The notes below the pieces were generated by a model. That model was not told the origin of the DNA. It did no database searches and saw only the letters and a program-made list of their open reading frames with translations. From MGBC163016 sp964631345 (lineage in GTDB: Bacteria > Actinomycetota > Coriobacteriia > Coriobacteriales > Eggerthellaceae), in NCBI GenBank assembly GCA_964631345.1, contig CAZVWE010000004.1, positions 1 to 64,000 of the forward strand: 64,000 nucleotides of DNA, given 5' to 3'. Of the stretch, positions 60,781-64,000 are shown piece by piece. Within the stretch, counting starts at the first letter, position 1; every line of letters begins with the position of its first letter. The position numbers and the translations under genes are program-made.

Positions 60781-60787
60781 AAGGAGG
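60781..60787 (+). promoter_or_regulatory. Shine-Dalgarno that decides the ecfA start
   Basis: A full AAGGAGG ends exactly at the G of the only in-frame GTG (60787), so it cannot serve that codon. The only start-like codon in the frame at a normal distance is ATA at 60796, eight bases on; no ATG, GTG or TTG follows for many codons. This points to a non-canonical ATA start or a recent mutation of the start. Confidence 0.55.
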
Positions 60788-62307
60788 TGTGCAAAATAGC
60801 GGATTCAAAAAACTCTTTAGCGCTTGAATTTGAGCATGTTGTTTTTGGTTACCCCAAAACTGCTGGACTCAATTCATCACCTGTAATAAATGATTTGAGT
60901 TTTTCTGTCTCGCATGGAGAATTCGTAGCATTGCTTGGGAATAATGGATCTGGAAAGTCAACTATTGCACATCTTGCAACAGGAATGCTCCAACCGAGCA
61001 AAGGCACAGTTAAAATCCTTGGCTTCGATAGCACATCTCCGGATGCAATCAAAAACATTCGTACGAAAACAGGGCTTGTATTCCAAAATCCAGATGATCA
61101 GATTGTTTGCACAAAGGTCGAAGATGAAGTTGCCTTTGGACCGGAAAACCTTGGATGGGAACACAATCGAATAGTTAATGCGGTAAGCTCCGCGCTCGAA
61201 AAAGTACAAATGAGTGGGACAGAAGATGCAGATGTCAATACGCTCTCGGGAGGTCAGCGACAAAAAATAGCAATAGCAGGTGTGCTTGCTATGTCTCCAG
61301 AACTTTTGGTTTTAGACGAGGCAACATCAATGCTTGACCCAGATTCTAGACAAGCCTTGATGGACACTGTGGTAAGCCTCCATAAACAGGGTATGACCGT
61401 GCTAATGATTACACACTTCCCCGAAGAAGCGAAAATGGCCGACCGTACGCTAGTTATTGAAAATGGATGCATATCCAAAAAAACGCTCGATGATGCAATC
61501 AAAATGCGCGATGAGGAGATTGCGCGTTTATCTACGAGAGCTAAAGTGATAGCTAACGAGAGGGTTAAAGATTCTATAAAGTCTGAAGATTTTTCCAAAA
61601 ACACCAAGGATCAAGTGCCAGCAATTGAGTTTAAAGACGTCTGCTTTTCATATGATCAAGAAAAACTGGTTTTAGATCACGTAAATCTAGAATTCCAAAG
61701 AAATCAGATCTACGCGATTACGGGATCTAATGGATGCGGTAAATCGACACTTGTAAAGCATATGAATGGCCTGCTTCAACCCACATCTGGTGAAGTTGTT
61801 GTTCTTGGGGAAGATATCTCACGTAAAAACACCGCACATAAAAAAGAAAAAGACAGCAGATTTGCCAATGCGCAGGGAACGCAGGGAATAAATTTTGCAA
61901 GAGCGAAAGTTGGGCTTGCTTTTCAATACCCAGAGCGTCAATTGTTTGCTCAAAGTGTTTATGACGACATTGCATTTGGCCCTAAAAACTTAGGCTTTTC
62001 AAAAGAAATGCAGAGCAAAGCTGTAGATGAAGCCATCAAAATCACCGGCCTTGATACAACCTTGCTGAATAAAAGTCCATTTCAGCTATCAGGAGGTCAA
62101 CAAAGAAAAGTCGCTCTTGCAGGTGTTGTTGCAATGCGACCAGAAATTCTTGTGTTAGACGAACCATGTGTAAGCTTGGATGTCCCATCCAAATTAAATC
62201 TGCTTGAAATGATCCTGTCGCTTAATGAAGCTGGACTAACCATAATTATGGTTACCCACGATTTAGCAGAAGCACGTGCGATCAATGCAATAGAGATCGC
62301 GATGTGA
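60787..62307 (+). CDS. Fused double ATPase of an energy-coupling-factor (ECF) transporter, EcfA1-EcfA2 type
   Basis: About 503-506 residues with two ABC domains. N-half: Walker A GNNGSGKS, Q-loop FQNPDDQIVCTKVEDEVAFGPENLG (core FQNPDDQ), signature LSGGQRQKIAIAG, Walker B LLVLDEATSMLD. C-half: GSNGCGKS, FQYPERQLFAQSVYDDIAFGPKNLG (core FQYPERQLFA), LSGGQQRKVALAG, ILVLDEPCVSLD. This is the CbiO/EcfA pair that drives vitamin or metal ECF importers. The C-half ends soon after its switch His (THDLAEARA...), missing the usual ~25-40 residues. No EcfT or S-component gene follows. Start codon uncertain (see SD entry). Confidence 0.88.
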   Translation: MCKIADSKNSLALEFEHVVFGYPKTAGLNSSPVINDLSFSVSHGEFVALLGNNGSGKSTIAHLATGMLQPSKGTVKILGFDSTSPDAIKNIRTKTGLVFQNPDDQIVCTKVEDEVAFGPENLGWEHNRIVNAVSSALEKVQMSGTEDADVNTLSGGQRQKIAIAGVLAMSPELLVLDEATSMLDPDSRQALMDTVVSLHKQGMTVLMITHFPEEAKMADRTLVIENGCISKKTLDDAIKMRDEEIARLSTRAKVIANERVKDSIKSEDFSKNTKDQVPAIEFKDVCFSYDQEKLVLDHVNLEFQRNQIYAITGSNGCGKSTLVKHMNGLLQPTSGEVVVLGEDISRKNTAHKKEKDSRFANAQGTQGINFARAKVGLAFQYPERQLFAQSVYDDIAFGPKNLGFSKEMQSKAVDEAIKITGLDTTLLNKSPFQLSGGQQRKVALAGVVAMRPEILVLDEPCVSLDVPSKLNLLEMILSLNEAGLTIIMVTHDLAEARAINAIEIAM

Positions 62308-62371
62308 TAAGCGATGCTTACGCCTAGACATCCAATACGACCCTCTACCACCAATCACACATTTAGTCATG

Positions 62372-62396
62372 TTAATCAATCATGCTGATTGATTAA
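62372..62396. terminator. Symmetric hairpin between convergent genes
   Basis: A perfect 11-bp inverted repeat TTAATCAATCA/TGATTGATTAA with a 3-base loop, between the stops of the ECF ATPase and the DUF1292 gene. It likely works as a bidirectional terminator. Confidence 0.6.
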
Positions 62397-62406
62397 TTAC
62401 ACGCCT

Positions 62407-62730
62407 CTACTCGAAGCGATACAAATCTTTAGTCGCTTCTTGAAAATGAGCATAGACCTGCTCTAAAAGTTCCTCATCGTCGACCAACTCAAAGCCTTCC
62501 GGGATTCCCTCGTCATCAATCTCTGTGACTTCCAAAACCACCACTTCGCCAGATGACAATGCTGGGTTATCCTCATCTACTAAAAAGAACATCCCATATT
62601 GCGCGCCATCATGAAGAACAATTCCTAAAAACTCAAGTTCGGTTACATCGCCTGCCTCATCTACAAACGAAATAACAGTACCTTCCTTTTCAGGTGGGCA
62701 GAAATCTGGATGACTAGCTTCTCGTATCAA
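62407..62730 (-). CDS. DUF1292-family protein
   Basis: From a TTG at 62730 (AGGGG seven bases upstream) this is a 107-residue acidic protein. The core PPEKEGTVISFVDEAGDVTELEFLG (split: GTVISFVDEAGD, TELEFLG) followed by YGMFFLVDED and VVVLEVTE matches DUF1292, small proteins of unknown function common in Firmicutes and relatives. The longer open frame to 62880 overlaps secF by more than 130 bases and has no family match, so I reject it. It begins 13 bases after secF. Confidence 0.8.
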   Translation of the reverse strand: MIREASHPDFCPPEKEGTVISFVDEAGDVTELEFLGIVLHDGAQYGMFFLVDEDNPALSSGEVVVLEVTEIDDEGIPEGFELVDDEELLEQVYAHFQEATKDLYRFE

Positions 62731-62743
62731 CCCTGATCCCCTC

Positions 62744-64000
62744 TTATTGTTTTGGTTTATTAGGACGTTTAATGTTCCTGACGCCTTTATTGTGCTTACT
62801 TGGCGTCTGTCCATAATGACTCTTTTTGGACTTATTGTTTTTGTTGTTTTTTCTACGTTGCTCTTCGATTGCGGCTTCAATTTCAGCCTCTGTTGGGCTG
62901 ATAGTCTCAGAAACTAATTTTTCATCTGAGCTTTCGGCTAGCTTACGCTGAGTCTTTTCAATTTGAGCAATGGCCTTCTCCTCTGCCTTTTTACGTGCCA
63001 CAGGAATCTGCTCAATGCCTGTTGTGTAAGAAGAGTTGAACTGGAATATACCAACCTCTTTGCCATATTTATTCTGCAATTTTGCAAACTTCTTCTCACG
63101 CGTCTTCCACATGCTATACAAAGGAACAGCAACAGCAATCGATGAGTACGATCCAGCGATAAGACCAATCACCATAGCGAATGCGAAGTCCTTCAAGGTT
63201 TCTCCGCCGAAGAACAGCATCGCAAGCACTGGCACTAGCGATGTAAGCGTTGTATTGATTGTACGGATGAATACCTGGTTCATCGAATGATTTGCCATTG
63301 TCATGAAGGTGCAGCGGATGTTTTCACCCTTCATGTTGTCGTTAATACGATGGAATACAACAACAGTGTCATATAACGAATAACCGAGAATGGTAAGAAG
63401 TGCAGCAATTGTATTTGGGTTTACCTCACGACCCGCAAGAGCGTATATACCCATAACAAGTATCAAGTCATGCAATAGCGCAACGATCGCCATAACGCCC
63501 ATCTTGTATTCGAAGCGAATCGCAATGTAGATAATGATCAAAATGATCGATACAAAAAACGCCATCAACGATGATTGGATAACACTAGCACCCCAGTCAG
63601 GGCCTATTGTGTCTACTCCAACGTCCTTCTGCTCAATATCAAATACACCTGCGACAGCATTCGCAATAGCATTTACTTCACTTGCATCAGAGTTTGAAAG
63701 CCTTACCAAAAATCCGTTTTCCCCACCTGTAACAGTGGTTTGAATCGTTACATCTTCAACCCCTTGATCGTAGAATGCATCGCGAAGTTCATCCGTTGTG
63801 ATCTCGCCTGTATTTGTATAAGTGATAGATGATCCACCGATAAACTCAATACCAAAGTTGAAGCCGCGTATACCCATAATTAAGAAACAGACAACCATGC
63901 AACACGCAGCAATCGTAAGAAATACCTTACGGTGTCCTAAGAAGTTAATATCGCGCTTAATAAAGCGCCCTTTGATCTTCTTGGCGGTATCAATAACAAC
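62744..64000 (-). CDS. secF: Protein-export membrane protein SecF, 5' end outside window
   Basis: At least 418 residues; the frame is open to the window edge, so it may be a separate SecF with an upstream start or the C-half of a SecDF fusion. Visible are the first TM and the D1/periplasmic start (GFNFGIEFIGGSSITYTN), EYKMGVMAIVALLHDLILVMGIYAL (core ALLHDLIL), TILGYSLYDTVVVFHRINDN and the SecF-like NTTLTSLVPVLAMLFFGG, giving six TM helices. The C-terminal ~100 residues are a basic, Lys/Asn-rich tail. It helps complete Sec translocation using the proton gradient. Confidence 0.95.
   Translation of the reverse strand, partial: VVIDTAKKIKGRFIKRDINFLGHRKVFLTIAACCMVVCFLIMGIRGFNFGIEFIGGSSITYTNTGEITTDELRDAFYDQGVEDVTIQTTVTGGENGFLVRLSNSDASEVNAIANAVAGVFDIEQKDVGVDTIGPDWGASVIQSSLMAFFVSIILIIIYIAIRFEYKMGVMAIVALLHDLILVMGIYALAGREVNPNTIAALLTILGYSLYDTVVVFHRINDNMKGENIRCTFMTMANHSMNQVFIRTINTTLTSLVPVLAMLFFGGETLKDFAFAMVIGLIAGSYSSIAVAVPLYSMWKTREKKFAKLQNKYGKEVGIFQFNSSYTTGIEQIPVARKKAEEKAIAQIEKTQRKLAESSDEKLVSETISPTEAEIEAAIEEQRRKNNKNNKSKKSHYGQTPSKHNKGVRNIKRPNKPKQ

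Overview
The window looks like chromosome from a moderately low-GC Gram-positive of the Actinomycetota, most probably class Coriobacteriia. This is an inference. The F-ATPase b subunit carries the signal-peptide-like N-terminus familiar from that class, a Veg-family protein sits beside a tRNA-Ala, and the gene families are those of an anaerobe with GatCAB, a short-form HisG plus HisZ, and CIRCE-controlled groESL. No phage or transposase gene was recognised, so this is mostly core genome with a few accessory patches. No single complete new system is proven. The best leads are a frame-disrupting A8 tract in an ABC transporter ATPase gene, an orphan peptide-modifying radical SAM enzyme behind an iteron array, and a FAD-enzyme/Sua5 fusion.

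Layout. 1-4 kb: tRNA-Gln (cut by the edge) and tRNA-Lys, then uspA, an MFS permease, an HD-domain hydrolase and a metal-exporter-like membrane protein. 4-8.6 kb: groEL/groES with a perfect CIRCE operator and a promoter, then a NarL-type two-component system. 8.6-13 kb (accessory): a five-copy iteron array, the radical SAM/SPASM protein, a DUF4143 ATPase with phased TTTGCAA motifs on its promoter, and a small segment (pyridoxamine-phosphate-oxidase-like and SRAP genes) flanked by 27-bp direct repeats next to tRNA-Ala. 13-17 kb: Veg, P1 peptidase, PAP2 phosphatase and a Bcr/CflA-type transporter broken by one stop codon.

16.8-33.5 kb is a long minus-strand series. In transcription order it reads ychF, gatC-gatA-gatB, hisZG (fused), hisD, hisC, hisB, hisH, hisA, hisF, hisI, metG, tatD, a flavin reductase and ksgA. 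The his genes supply most of histidine biosynthesis, but hisE and histidinol-phosphatase are not here. 33.6-39.5 kb holds a GC-richer neurotransmitter:sodium symporter, truA and dnaE. 39.7-45.6 kb holds a YfcE-like phosphodiesterase and a five-gene nickel/oligopeptide ABC importer. 45.8-53 kb is the complete F1F0 ATP synthase operon (I-a-c-b-delta-alpha-gamma-beta-epsilon) ending in a strong hairpin. 53-59 kb holds comEB, glyA, rpiB, the FAD/Sua5 fusion and a BaiN-like flavoprotein. 59-64 kb holds an alanine:sodium symporter, a fused EcfA1-EcfA2 ATPase without its membrane partners, a DUF1292 protein and secF running off the edge.

One theme crosses the window. Short in-frame tandem duplications sit at the ends of several otherwise ordinary genes: the response regulator 3' end, the kinase 3' end, the truA 5' end and the ABC ATPase 5' end. 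Similar short repeats occur in intergenic regions. Several gene starts differ from the longest open frame because a Shine-Dalgarno (SD) sequence points to a later codon; these are noted per gene.
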